A stretch of DNA of 64,000 bases. It comes from Lantana camara. Taxonomy: Eukaryota; Streptophyta; Magnoliopsida; Lamiales; Verbenaceae. Below, in pieces: positions 32,373 through 45,996 of this stretch (positions within the stretch are counted from its first letter, which is position 1; each line of letters begins with the position of its first letter). The DNA is taken from positions 88,386,501-88,450,500 of the forward strand of contig CM074858.1 of the NCBI GenBank assembly GCA_037501455.1. Reading direction: 5' to 3'. A program made the translations under genes and the position numbers. The notes below the pieces were generated by a model that was not told the DNA's origin, made no database searches, and was given only the letters and a program-made list of their open reading frames with translations.

Positions 32373-34303
32373 TGTTGGAAAACAGGAATCAGAAAGCAGC
32401 GAAAATTTAAAAATTTTCCAACAAAAGGATCTTGGAATCGCAATCGTATATCTAAATTCGTAGAGATTAGAAACTTACTTTTCAATAATCTTTCTTGAAG
32501 CGTTTCAAGCCACCCAAGAACGCTCTTCTCGCGGCTTGATCCCATCTCCATGGTAAAGCTCGAATCTTCAAAACTTCTAACTTGAAGCTCTCTAGAGATA
32601 GTCCACCAACTTGACTACAATCTAACTAGTAAGGATGCTAGTTCTCTAGTTAGTGTTTAGGCTTAACCTAGGGTTTATTTTATCTTGGAGAAAGGATGGT
32701 GTTCAACACATGAACTAAAAGAAGATCATCAATTAGCCCTAAGGGGAGCTCGAGCTCCCCTATATATAGGATAGGGAGGGGTGGCCGAAAATCCTAGTCC
32801 TTATGGACTAAGGATTTGGTCCCTCTCTCCTATTACTTGATCATCAAGTAATTTCCAACTTTGACTTTGAATTCTAATTCAAATCAACTTTTAAGAGAGC
32901 TAAAAATATCCAAACTCCTTTTGGATAATTTTATACTTTATTTATTAAATAAATAAATAACTTATTTTTATCTAATTAATTAATTCATAATTAATTAACT
33001 AGATTAATTTTTCACCAAAATAAGACTTTCTTTTTAATTCAAAATTAAACCAAAGTCTATTAAATAATTAACACATTTAATTATTTAATATATATATACA
33101 CGTGTCACAAGGACACGTGTCACTCACGTGACCCACACGTGTGGTTTCACACGTGTGGAAGCCTCTTGGCCCGATTAACTCGTTTAATCATTTTAAAGCC
33201 TTAACTCATGCAACCAAGTTGTTGTGTGTGACCCTCTAGGTTCTCAATTCAATTAGCAGTGACCCCAATTAATTAATTCACTAATTAATTAATCAGTCCA
33301 CAGATTAAACGACCATAGTCTAGCAACATGTGTTTAACCCCTAGCTGAATTGGAATGTTCGGATTCGACAGAACCTTTAAGTCATTGACTTATGTGAGAT
33401 ACAATCCTCCTACTTACTATCTCTCAACCAAGATCTAGGGTAAGGGAATAATCAGAACCCTAATAATCTGGTCTTAAAGCTAAGTGCATCTCATATCCAT
33501 TTGATCTCAATCCAAGAAACCATTTTCTTGATGTCTTGATCTTCTGCCTTGGCCAAGGACTCCATATGGCATATGAATGACTTACACAATAAGAGATCAC
33601 CTTGCAAATGCAAGTGTAGGTCCTTTCTTGATTCTCATTCACTTTCATGAGTCACTTGTGCAGCCCCAGCATAAGCCTTGAATCAGTTGTCTAAGGAGAC
33701 ACCCTTTAAAGCTTATACCTAAGACTACAGAGTTAACTCATAAAGTGACATGGAACCTCAACTCTAAGGATCAATTAATCACATCAATGACTCGTGAGAT
33801 ATTTCCTAATCTGGAAGTTTCCATTTCCTGAAATAGAAACTTCCTTTCCCATTTAGGAATGTTCTCACACAGGGCACCTCAGTGAACTTACTTATTGAAG
33901 TAAGCACCCTCATGTATCATGCACGTATCAACTATACACTTTGCACCTCCATGAAACAAGGTGGTCCTTCTTAAGGGCGTGATCCCACAAGCAAGCCTTA
34001 GAGGAGTCAGGTTGACACTCCCACTATCGGTAGGACTCATCGGCTTGGAGTATTTTACTAATCATGACTTGTGTGATATAGGGCTCGTTTCATGAACAAT
34101 TTCACCTAAAAGGTAGAGTCCTAAAGTCATCAGGATTAGGGGAGTTCTCATACATGCACAGATAAAGTAAACGCATACCAAACAAGAGCATATAAAGAAG
34201 TGTTGCCTCAAAGAGTTATTTTATTCAAAGATTGTCTGTGATTACAATAAGGAAAAGCACAAAGCGAATGTACAATTGGCTTTCTAGGGCACTATTCCAA
34301 ACA
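32373..34303 (-). repeat. 3' LTR of the decayed copia copy (1931 bp)
   Basis: TGTTGG...CCAAACA with CACGTG cluster at 33098-33158 and the TATA-adjacent palindrome at 32742-32761 (centre TCGA instead of ATGA). Confidence 0.93.
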
Positions 34304-34319
34304 ATCTCCCACTTGCTCG

Positions 34320-37300
34320 TCAAAGCCATTCTAAAGCTATTCTAAGTCCCATCTTCTGAAGATGACCTTGGAAAGCTTCTCGACTAAGGGGTTTAGTAAG
34401 TGGATCTGCCACGTTCTCTGCTGATGCGACCCTCTCAATTTGCACATCTCCTCTTTTGATAATATAACGGATTAGGTGATACTTCCTCAAAATGTGTTTG
34501 GTCCGTTGGTGAGATCTTGGTTCTCTTGCTTGAGCAACCGCCCCAGTGTTGTCATAAAAGACAGTAATGGGGTCTTTCATGCTAGGAACAACATTCAACT
34601 CTTGAATGAAGTTTCTAATCCAAACACCTTCCTTAGCAGCATCATTTGCAGCTAAGTATTCGGCCTCAGTGGTCGAATCTGCAGTAGTCGTTTGCTTGGA
34701 ACTCTTTCAACTCACTGCTCCACCGTTTAGGCAGAAAATGTATCCTGACCTCCGTAAACTAAGAATAAATCTTTAGTACTTTTCAAGTACTTAAGAATAT
34801 TCTTCACGGCAGCCCAGTGACCATCTCCAGGGTCAGATTGGAAACGACTTGTTACACTAAGTGCATAAGCCACATCCGGTCGAGTACATAACATTGCATA
34901 CATTATGCTACCTATTGCTGATGCATAAGGTGTATGAGTCATTCTTTCCTTCTCAAGGTTAGTCTTAGGACACATCTTCTTAGAGAGAGATGTTCCTACA
35001 CTCATAGGAAGGTTCTTAACCTTTGCTAACTCCATATTGAATCTATTCAATACTTTGTCAATGTACATCGACTGTGATAGTCCTATTAACCTTCTAGATC
35101 TATCTCGATAGATTTTAATTCCAAGGATATAGGACGCATCACCAAGATCTTTCATCTCGAATTGGTTTGATAACCATAACTTAGTTATTTTCATGTCATC
35201 CTTCGAATTCCCAATAAGAAGGATGTCATCAACATAAAGTACTAAGAATTGCACTGAGGTCTCCAATTCCTTTCTATACACACATGATTCATTCAAAATT
35301 TGAATGAAGCCAAACGCTTTGACTGATTCATCAAATCGAATGTTCCAATTCCTAGAAGCCTGTTTCAATCCATAGATTGATCTTTGGAGTTTGCAAACCT
35401 TTTGCTCACTCCCACTGAATGTGAAACCTATGGGTTGCTCCATATAAATGTCTTTATCAATGTCACCATTGAGAAAGGCAGCTTTCACATCCATTTGCCA
35501 TATCTCATAGTCATAATATGCAGCAATGGCAAGCATGATCCGAATAGACTTTTACATTGCAACTGGTGAAAAAGTTTCATCTAAGTCCACGCCGGGTCTT
35601 TGAGTGAATCCTTTTGCAACCAGTCTTGCTTTGTAGGCTGCAATGCTTCCATCAACTCCAAGCTTTCTCTTAAAGATCCATTTGTGACCTATGGGTTTGA
35701 CCCCATCAGGCAAATCTACCAAGGTCCAAATTTGGTTGGAGTTCATGGAATCCATTTCGGATTTCATGGCTTCTATCCACTGTTCAGAGTCAGAATCTGA
35801 AAGTGTCTCCTCATATGTTAAAGGATCATTATCCTTTTGAGAGATTTCATGGAAGAATCCATACCATCTCTCCGGCTGTCTAGGAGTACGTTCCGAACGC
35901 CTTAGAGGAGGATTTACGTGTGTATCGAAATTCATGATCAGTTGTAGTTGATCAGAAGGGGACGTTTCTTCAGTGGGTGGTGTGGGATCACTTTGTACTT
36001 ATTCTAATTCTATGATCTTGCCTTTCTTTTCTTTAAGGAACGGTTCCTCGAGAAAAGTAGCATTTCTGGAAACAAACACCTTTTGCTCAGATTGATCATA
36101 GAAGTAGTATCCTATGGATTCCTTAGGATAACCTACAAAGTAGCATAAGTTAGAACGAGATTCTATCTTATCTCCCAGTGTCCTCTTCACGTAAGCAGGA
36201 CAACCCTAAATTCTTAAGTAAGAATAACTAGGGATTTTACCATGCCACATTTCATAGGGCGTTTTAGGGATTGACTTAGAGGGAACGAGATTCAAAATCT
36301 TTGCTGCACTTTCTAAGGCATAACCCCAGAAAGAAGGTGGTAAGTCAGTGAAACTCATCATGGAACGAACCATATCAAGTAGAGTTCGATTCCTTCTCTC
36401 AGAAACTCCATTGAGTTGAGGAGTTCCCGGAGGAGTCCACTGAGAGATAATCCCATTATCTTTGAGATGACTAAGGAATTCTTCACTAAGATACTCGCCT
36501 CCTCGATGAGATCGAAGTGCTTTGATCTTGTGACCAGTTTGGTTCTCAACCTCCTTTTGAAATTCTAGGAATTTCTCAAAAGCTTCAAATTTATACTTCA
36601 TTAAGTATACATAACCATATGGACTAAAGTCATCCGTAAAGGTTATGAAATACTGATGACTGTTTCTAGTGCTTACACTAAGTGGTCTACAAACATCAAA
36701 ATGGATCAAATCCAAAACCTTAGTGGCACGTTCCACAGTTCCTTTAAAAGGAACTTTGGACATCTTTCCTTTGAGACAGGATTCGCAAGAAGTTAACTCT
36801 TTGAGATCATTTTCAGAGAATGATCCTAAAATGTTTATCTTGCGAATTCTGTTCTTGGAAATGTGTCTTAATCTAGCGTGCCATAAGGGAGCTGAAACTT
36901 TGTCATCTCTCTTACGTTTAGTTTCTCGTTGTATATTCATAATATTGATATTCTGAGTTAGATAAAGTCCATTACTTAGAGTACCGATGTGAACGGAAGA
37001 GTTGTTCCGTTTGATAAAGTATTTACCATTCTTAATATAAGTTTCATAACCTTCACAATCTAAAATTGGAACTGAAATTATATTACGAATAATGCTCGGT
37101 ACGTAAAGGACTTTATTTAAAATTAACTCAAAACTACCTAAATCTAATCTAATTGAGACTAAAGCTCGAGCTTCAACATTTGAGCCATCGCCGATCTTCA
37201 AGACACATTCTCCTTCTTTGAGTTGTTGGACTTCACTTAGCATTTGTACATCATTACAGATATGAGTTCCACAACCGGTATCAAGTACCCAAGAACTTGA

Positions 37301-38167
37301 ATTAATAGAAAGATTTATTTCAACGAGAAACATACCTTTCTTTATAGTAGCCTTGTATTCTGGGCAGTTTCTCCTCCAATGTCCCGCTTTGCCACAATGA
37401 AAGCAAACATCCTCTTTTTGATCACGCTTCTTCTTTTGGGCCTTCCCCTTCGAAATGCCACCGGTGGGCCTGAGGAGTTTCTTCTTCTTCTTTTGGGCTT
37501 TCTTGCCCTTACCTTTAGAAGGCCCAGAAGAGGAAGATGGAGCATTCACCATCAGAACCTTATTGTCCTTCTTGATTATGCTTTCAGCAGTCACAAGCTG
37601 ACTAATCAACTCAGCTACAATAGCACCAACATGATTCATATTAAAGTTAAGGACAAATGGGTTGAATGATGGTGGGAGCGAGGCTAGCAACAAGTCCACT
37701 GAAAGCTCATCTTTCAGTGGCATGTCCATGGAAACAAGTTTCTCAGTAAGGGCGAGAAACTTGAGTCCATATTTATGGACACTTGAACCTTCCCTCATTC
37801 TCAAGTGGAACAATTCCTTTGAAGTGTTATACCTTGTAACACGTTCATGGGGGTGGTAAAGTTGCTCTAAGTGGTCGTAAATCTCCCAAGCGAATTCCAT
37901 GGCCTCATGTTACCTTTGCAAGTCTGGAGACATGTTAGCCAACATAAGGCAACGGGCTTGGAGATTATCATCCTTCCACTTCTGGATCGCGTCCCGCTCG
38001 GCCTGAGTGGGACCGTCCCCTTCGGGACTAGGCTCCCCTTCGAAGAGAGCATAAGTTCTCTTCTTAGAATCCAAAATGATTTTCAGATTCCTCAGCCAAT
38101 CAGAATAGTTGGGACCAGTCAACTTGTTTGACTCGAGGATCGATACAAGAGGGTTTTTGGTTGTCAT
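34320..38167 (-). pseudogene. Decayed Ty1/copia gag-pol
   Basis: Colinear with the intact polyprotein at 14553-18473; all domains are recognisable, including the gag knuckle, protease DTGC, integrase, and RT with YVDD. Breaks, by comparison with the intact copy: TAA at 37910-37912 (in gag), TAG at 36206-36208 (after integrase core), TAA at 35999-36001 (linker), TAA at 35552-35554 (RT) and TGA at 34707-34709 (RNase H). A 73-bp deletion at 34745-34749 removes the start of RNase H and shifts the frame. An integrase residue before the second catalytic region is also changed (SHRGGEY where the intact copy has SDRGGEY), which removes a catalytic Asp. It cannot move on its own. Confidence 0.95.
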
Positions 38168-40407
38168 TTCAAAACACGTAGAGAATCACAGAATCTACCA
38201 CCTAAATGGTATAACAGAGAACTAGTGAGCATGCTGAATTATAACGATATACAAAAGATAAGGTCTTTAATCTAATGTAGCTCCCACTGTTTTTCAAAGA
38301 TCTATAATTCCCAAAGATCTAAGAGGAACGCGTTTCCCAATGGGTACTAAGATCCTAAGCATTTTACCTCGAACCCACGACTCGCGGACATTCTAAGTAA
38401 AACCCTAGGTAGGTACAACTTACCAATTCTAACACCTTTAGAACACTTAGTAATTGTTTTTGCATCACCTATCTTTCCATATGAACCTACGACTCGTCCG
38501 ACATCCATATTTACTTAGGCGTTAAGCTAGACCCATCAATCATAAGATCATGATCAAAACTTAGTCCGAACGACCCACGACTCGCGGACATCGCCCTTGC
38601 TAAAATTGATCACGAAATATTGATCATTAAAATGATCAATTAGGTAACTAAGAACTAATAAGCTCCACTAGCTATCCCACGACTCGCGGACAATAACTAG
38701 CTTCACTTACTAAACTTAAAACCTATTGATGGAATGCTAGGAATTTAATTTGAAATTTGCATCTCGAATTAAACACCTATTTGTTCGAAATTAGCTTAAT
38801 ATTTAATGGGAATTTTCGAATCAACCGGAGAGTTTTCCGGTATGACCTCACCAACATATATGTTATCCAATTTTATTAGTCTTGATTAATGCAAGTACAA
38901 TTAAATGCATTTCAAACAAGCACATAAACAGATAACATGTCCTAGCATGATACTAACATGAGATGATCATGGGTTCTACCTATCTTATGCGTGATATGTG
39001 GGAGCCACTCCACAATCATAAGTTCTAACATACATGCCACATAAACAGTTTAAGTCACATAAGGGAAAGCGGTAACAAAATACGAGCCCTATCTCTATTA
39101 CATTTTACAATTGAGATTCCCCTCCCTAACATTTTGAGGGGTCTTCACTTATGGCCTCCTTGTTACTTGAATGTGGTCCATCTTACTCCATGGGTACATT
39201 GTCTCCAAAATGAAAATAAAAACCTCACCACCTATCTCTACTCTCAAATTACAATAAAAGAAAAAAGACATAAAGTAATAAGGCTCAATCTTCATATTGG
39301 CCTTAGACAATTACACGGGACATACCCCGGCCTCAAAAACAGTAATATGGAAAGCCACATAATAAATAACATAACAGTACGCACATAAGTGAGGCTCCAA
39401 CCTCAATTGAAAAACGCAACTATAGGGCTCCAACCCCAATTTAAACCATCCATGTGCATAAATTAAAACCATACATAAGTCTAAACCCATGATCACCTAA
39501 CATGCATAAATTGCAAGAATTTAAATTTAACCAATAAATTAAAATTCTCGCTTTAAGCTCTAATAGCCTAAAACACGACTTAGATGCAATTCTTGTTCAA
39601 GAGCCTTTTCAATAAAACCCGAAAAACAATAAACTAATAAAATTCCAATTAATTTCTGAAAATTAATAATTTTATTCTTTCAATATTTTCATAAAATAAA
39701 GTTCGTAATTTTCCCAAAATTTAAATCGTTTTTAATTTCTCAAAATCCCAATTTAAACAATTATTTCAAAAATAATTCAAATTTAATAAAACAAAATTTT
39801 ACAAAAAAATTAAATTGGGATTTCAAGGACCGAAAACACGAAAACACGAAAACGCGAAATTTGGTCCCGGAACCGCCCGGAACAAGCAGCTGCTCGCCGC
39901 ACAGCGTCGCGCGGTGCCGGCAGCTTGCGCTGCCAGCCCGCGTGAGCTAGGCGGGCGCCTACGCGCAACTCGTTGTTGCTGGTGTGTGGGCGACACCGGG
40001 CGGGAGCTCCCGCGCGGTTGCGGGAGCTTGCGGGAGGCTGTCCCGCGCGGTTGCGGGACAGGCGAGCTAGGCGCCTAGCACGGCGTCGCGCGCGGGGTTA
40101 GGGCGTGCTACAAGTTGGCACGTTCCAACCTCGTGTGTTTCGTTTCGTGTTTCGTTTCGTATCTCAGGTTTCACCAAAACCCGGTTCAATCCAAAAATAA
40201 AAAAAAATACGATTTAAACAGATTTGAATTAAAACGGTTTTCAAATACACAATTTAAGAAAACAGTTTCAGAAATTCAAGAAAAATTACAATTTCGTAAT
40301 TCAGGCTTTCTAAAAGAACTCATGAATACCTAATTCGCATTTAAGCCTAAGAATTTCTACCAAATTCAGATTAATTGAGAAGAATCAGAAACATGATTAA
40401 CGAGGTG
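38168..40407 (-). other. Leader of the decayed copia copy
   Basis: Same layout as 18474-20700. Four copies of the CCCACGACTCGCGGACA-type motif (38374-38390, 38486-38503, 38574-38590, 38676-38692) and a GC-rich block at about 39860-40110. The block's sequence differs from the first copy but again has stems, notably GCTCCCGC/GCGGGAGC (40006-40027) and TGTCCCGC/GCGGGACA (40039-40060), both with loop GCGGTT. No gene. Confidence 0.8.
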
Positions 40408-40419
40408 GCTCTGATACCA
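40408..40419 (-). promoter_or_regulatory. Primer-binding site of the decayed copia copy
   Basis: Minus strand TGGTATCAGAGC, initiator tRNA-Met type, two bases inside the 5' LTR. Confidence 0.9.
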
Positions 40420-40421
40420 CT

Positions 40422-42354
40422 TGTTGGAAAATAGGAATCAGAAAGCATCGGAAATTTAAAAATTTTCCAACAAAAGGATCTTGGACTCGCAATCGTGTAT
40501 CCAAATTCGTAGAGATTAGAAACTTACTTTTCAATAATCTTTCTTGAAGCGTTTCAAGCCACCCAAGAACGCTCTTCTCGTGGCTTGATCCCATCTCCAT
40601 GGTAAAGCTCGAATCTTCAAAACTTCCAACTTGAAGCTCTCTAGAGATAGTCCACCAACTTGACTACAATCTAACTAGTAAGGACACTAGTTCTCTAGTT
40701 AGTGTTTAGGCTTAACCTAGGGTTTATTTTATCTTGGAGAAAGGATGGTGTTCAACACATGAACCAAAAGAAGATCATCAATTAGCCCTAAGGGGAGCTC
40801 GAGCTCCCCTATATATAGGAGAGAGAGGGCTGGCCGAAAATCCTAGTCCTTATGGACTAAGGATTTGGTCACTCTCTCCTATTACTTGATCATCAAGTAA
40901 TTTCCAACTTTGACTTTGAATTCTAATTCAAATCAACTTTTAAGAGAGCTAAAAATATCCAAACTCCTTTTGGATAATTTTATACTTTATTCATTAAATA
41001 AATAAATAATTTATTTTTATCTAATTAATTAATTCATAATTAATTAACTAGATTAATTTTTCTCCAAAATAAGACTTTCTTTTTAATTCAAAATTAAACC
41101 AAAGTCTATTAAATAATTAACACATTTAATTATTTAATATATATATATACACGTGTCACAAGGACACGTGTCACTCACGTGACCCACACGTGTGGTTTCA
41201 CACGTGTAGAACCCTCTTGGCCCGATTAACTCGTTTAATCGTTTTAAAGCCTTAACTCATGCAACCAAGTTGTTGTGTGTGACCCTCTAGGTTCTCAATT
41301 CAATTAGCAGTGACCCTAATTAATTAATTCACTAATTAATTAATCAGTCCACAGATTAAACGACCATAGTCTAGCAACATGTGTTTAACCCCTAGCTGTA
41401 TTGGAATGTTCGGATTCGACAGAACCTTTAAGTCATTGACTCATGTGACATACAATCCTCCTACTTACTATCTCTCAACCAAGATATAGGGTAAGGGAAT
41501 AATCAGAACCCTAATAATCTGGTCTTAAAGCTAAGTGTATCTCATATCCATTTGATCTCAATCCAAGAAACCCTTTTCTTGATGTCTTCATCTACTGCCT
41601 TGGCCAAGGACTCCATATGGCATATGAATGACTTACACAATAAGAGATCACCTTGCAAATGCAAGTGTAGGTCCTTTCTTGATTCTCATTCACTTTCATG
41701 AGTCACTGGTGCAGCCCCAGCATAAGCTTTGAATCAGTTGTCTAAGGCGACACCCTTTAAAGCTTATACCTAAGACTACAGATTTAACTAATAAAGTGAC
41801 ATGGAACCTCAAGTCTAAGGATCAATTAATCACATCAATGACTCGCGAGATATTTCCTAATCTGGAAGTTTCCATTTCCTGAAATAGAAACTTCCTTTCC
41901 TATTTAGGAATGTTCTCATACGGGGCACCTCAGTGAACTTAATTATTGAAGTAAGCACCCTCATGTATCACGCACGTATCAACTATACACTTTGCACCTC
42001 CATGAAACAAGGTGGTCCTTCTTAAGGGCGTGATCCCACAAGCAAGACTTAGAGGAGTCAGGTTGACACTTCCACTGTCGGTAGGACTCATCGGCTTGGA
42101 GAATTTTACTAATCATGACTTATGTGATATAGGCCTCATTTCATGAACCATTTCACCTAAATGGTAGAGTCCTAAAGTCATCAGGATTAGGGGAGTTCTC
42201 ATACATGCACAGATAAAGTAAACACATACCAAACAAGAGCATATAAAGAAGTGTTGCCTCAAATCGTTATTTTATTCAAAGATTATCTGTGATTACAATA
42301 AGGAAAAACACAAAGCGGATGTACAATCGGCTTTCTATGGCACTATTCCTAACA
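40422..42354 (-). repeat. 5' LTR of the decayed copia copy (1933 bp)
   Basis: Pairs with 32373-34303. CACGTG cluster at 41149-41208 and TATA-adjacent palindrome at 40791-40810. Confidence 0.93.
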
Positions 42355-43188
42355 GAGACTACTCTAAGGAGTGATATCCCGATGGTCCGATACCATCCCG
42401 GGTGTCCTTGCTCATAGCTCCGGGCCCAAATATACCATTTATATCCATAAACATATCCATATTCGAATTCATATTCATAATCCGCTACATAACATATCTT
42501 ATCTTAACATAAGTACATATATCATACCTTACCTTGCAACACTATGCTTTACATACCTCTTTGTGTCAAATCCATAGCATTCCCTAGCTCGTAGCTTCCG
42601 GCTCATAAGAGGTACACAGTTTGAAGCATAGTTTAATGTTACAAACTTAACCAATTAAATCAAATCCAAAACAAGCATACATAGGCTCATACATAGCGTA
42701 TCATACTTGTAAACATATAACAAAATCATAAAGAAATATATCTCGCACATATTTAATTATACTTAGCCTTAAGAACCGCATGCCTAGAAAACGAGCACGT
42801 TTTATTAGGGTTTAACTATATCCTAATCTCACCTTATACCAACGAAGTCGTGACACGACGAATGATCTACCCCGGAATCAACACGGCTAACGAAACACGA
42901 CCCCGGGTGCACCTGGACAAACTGAAGACAAATGCAAGACTTAGACTCAAGAATGGATCATATAGATGCACGGCGTATGTTCACACACTTAAGAGATGCA
43001 ATCACGTAGGCATAACACATATTCATATCAATTATATACAAAAGAAGACATTACCTAACTCATCATCTTCATTCAATATCATAAACAGAAGGCATACGGT
43101 GGCACTTATTCATTTATGAACACTTAACGTATTTAAACACTTAAAACATAAAATAAAATTATAAAACACGTCATATTACATTAATTCA

Positions 43189-45775
43189 TGTAGCACCTGG
43201 AACGCTAGGTGGCCACATCCCCCGCACAATAGCTCAATCCACATATGGAACGAGCACCCATACATGAATCCAGCCTATAGCGAATGGGAAACAAAAAAAA
43301 AAAACGACAATAACTAGGGGGGGCTAACCCCAAACCATACAGTCAATTCATAACAATAATAGCGGAAGCATGAAATTTCATTATCACTTATTGGATATCC
43401 AAAAGCATATTACCTTCCTATATACATATCATTACATTATCATCTCCAAAATTCCATAAACATACAATAATATTCCATAAGCATCATTATCATATATCTC
43501 AAAACATGAAAGTAATACATGAGGTGAAGTGTGCTAGATCCAAATTAAAGACAAGACTTGACTCTAATTCCCGCCTAGCACGCACCTGCAAAACCTGAAA
43601 GGTGGAGGCGTCAGTCTTCAAAAGACTGAGTGAGGGGTTTAATAATATAAGCGCAATTACCATGCAAACCATAATCTCGGGTAAGATTTTATAAAAGAAA
43701 GGAATATAAGTTCAAGAATAAAGTAGAACTCGCCCGAGATTACAACTAATCAATTTAATAATTCAATCAGTTTCAATCAATCAGTGGCCCGAAGAGTGAG
43801 GGCAATTCTCCAACCTTTCTCCGACAGTGTACAATAATTCAGTTTTAAGTGATTAAGTGATCAAGCAATCAATTTCAGTGCACAATTAGCAATTTCAGTA
43901 ACTCCTTCTTCCTCCGGGTGATGGGGGATTACAAGGCCCCGCCATCCAATCAGTGTGAGCATAGGGTTTATGATTCCTTATGCCCGGAACTCCTTCCTCC
44001 ACTAATCTCCTAGTGGATTCAGGGGTCATCCCAAGTTGTGAGGATAGTGCAAGAGTTACCAGTCAGCCCAAGCTTTCCCGGTTGGCTCAATACACTGCCC
44101 TCGGGCCCAGAGTGAACATTATACTCGCCAAAACAGTCAATCAATACAGTATGGTTCGGTGATTCAGTGGAAAATCGCTAAAGTTTGGAAAACTATAATT
44201 ATATATAGATACATTTTTGGCCGAAAGCTCACATAGGGTTGTAAGGGTTCTATATATCTAGAATTTTAACCTCACATTTACTAACCAAAAGTAGAAAGAA
44301 AACACCCAACGGAGCGTGCTCCTCGTCTCCGGGAACGTGATCTGTGTAACAAGGATAAGTGTACGTGAGACTCGACTCGTATGAACCATTTAAGACGAAC
44401 GACATATTCATACAATGCAATATCACGAGTTGACAATTAAAACACATAATCATTCCCTTCAAATAACATTTGAGCCCATATGAATTTATATTGATACCAC
44501 GATTCATGTATTTACATTCTTGGAACAAAATAATAACATATTGGAGCACCACTCGTAAAATATTCCACGAAAAATCATGAAATCTCATAACACATAATAT
44601 AATACCTTATATGTCATATCAATGAAATGTACATGCCAGAAACAAGCCAAGAAAACCATGCAAGAAGAGTTATGAAATTGAAATTTCATGCAGAATATGC
44701 AGGGGTCGCGGCCGCGACCCATTTTGCTCACAAAATGGTAGCGACCGCTACCTATTTTTTTCCGGATTTTTCATGCAATTTTTCAAAAGTCGAAACTTGG
44801 CCAAATTTTGGTAGCGGGCGCGACCAAATTAGCACATGATTCTGGTCGCGGGCGCTACCTGAAGTCCCGCCAGAAATGTGAGTGGGTCACGGGCGCGACC
44901 ATTTTTACTCTGTTTTCGGTCGCGGCCACGACCTGCTACGCAACAGGAGAAAAACAGGGGATTCGAACTAAAACACCCCTAACCATCAACAAATGCAATT
45001 TCAATCCATAACAAATACTCAAACACCCCAAATACATATTATACTTCACTTATACATCATATAACCAAGAAATATGCCTCAACTTATCAAGAATCAATCA
45101 TCAAAACCCCATAAATTTCATAGCTTCCAACTTTCATATAACTCAAAGTTTCATGCAAGATTCCAATCCTAATGATTATAAACATGCTTCTACTCCACCA
45201 ATAATCATGAAATCATAAGATACTCATCAAATCTACTCAATCTATGCATTATGAATTCATACTAATTCATATTATACCTTGAAATGAAGAAATAAAATGG
45301 ATGAAGTGAGAAGATGATGATGATGCTACTAGCGTCACAAATCCTCCAAAAATCTAGCTTGAAATGTGATGAAATCTTCCCTTCTCTTCTTGGTGTTTTG
45401 ATCGTGTATTTGTGTGTATGTGTGTGTGTGTGTGGTTTGATGAAATATGGAGAATCAAATGAAAGAAATGAATATATTCCAAAGTTTTCCAAGAAAATGG
45501 ATGAATCACCATAATTTGCACATAAGTCCCTCCATAATTTGAACTAATGCAATCAAGTTTTATTCCATGGAATATAATCAAATAACTCCAACTCATTTTA
45601 TGCAATTGAGTGCATTCATTTAAATAAATGATCAAGTAAGGACACATAATAACAATTAGGCACGTTATCACTTAATTCCTGTAAATTCCACGTTGATGAT
45701 AATTCATATAAATGCATGAAGATATAATGCATATAGTATGATGAAAGTTATCAATAAACAAATAAAATAGTTACA
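43189..45775 (-). mobile_element. Solo LTR, Tekay-like family (copy G), inside copy F
   Basis: Minus-strand start TGTAAC (45775), end GGTGCTACA (43189), perfect TSD ATTCA (43184-43188, 45776-45780). Closest to copy A along its whole length, including the six-unit palindrome array and the 3' hairpin near 43604. The LTR start has lost the usual GGGGCG word (AAATAGTTACA). No PBS or coding sequence. Confidence 0.87.
44704..44933. repeat. Six-unit array of 16-bp near-palindromes in solo LTR G
   Basis: Units at 44704, 44737, 44810, 44844, 44885 and 44918 (spacings 33, 73, 34, 41, 33), the same layout as 1654-1884. The second unit, GGTAGCGACCGCTACC, has changes on both arms that keep the pairing; others are changed on one arm only. 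Confidence 0.85.
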
Positions 45776-45895
45776 ATTCATATTCATATTAGATCATAAA
45801 ACAAGTTAGGATCATGGTTGGGGTGGGAAAAAAACGTAAAACAAGCATACGAAATAAGACCAAACGAATCAATACATATAAGCTCACAAAGAAAG

Positions 45896-45996
45896 GGAGG
45901 CACGGGTGTATCTCCTTCCAAGAAGAAAAGGAGACACGGGTGTGTCTCAGTACAGAAATGAAATTCTCAAGGATCCATGGCCATACATGGCCATGG
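45896..45996. repeat. Three palindromes in LTR copy F
   Basis: GGAGGCACGGGTGTATCTCC (45896-45915), GAGACACGGGTGTGTCTC (45931-45948) and a 22-bp CCATGGCCAT-type palindrome (45975-45996). Their relative place in the LTR corresponds to the arrays of copies A, E and G, but the sequences are unrelated. Confidence 0.7.

Larger units (their letters stand above)
32373..42354 (-). mobile_element. Second copy of the copia family, decayed
   Basis: 9982 bp, perfect TSD GAGAC (32368-32372, 42355-42359), same LTR ends, PBS and order as 12550-22671. The LTRs differ from each other at 25 or more positions, so it is clearly older than the first copy. Its gag-pol frame is broken by five nonsense codons and one 73-bp deletion. 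It inserted into LTR copy F. Confidence 0.95.
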
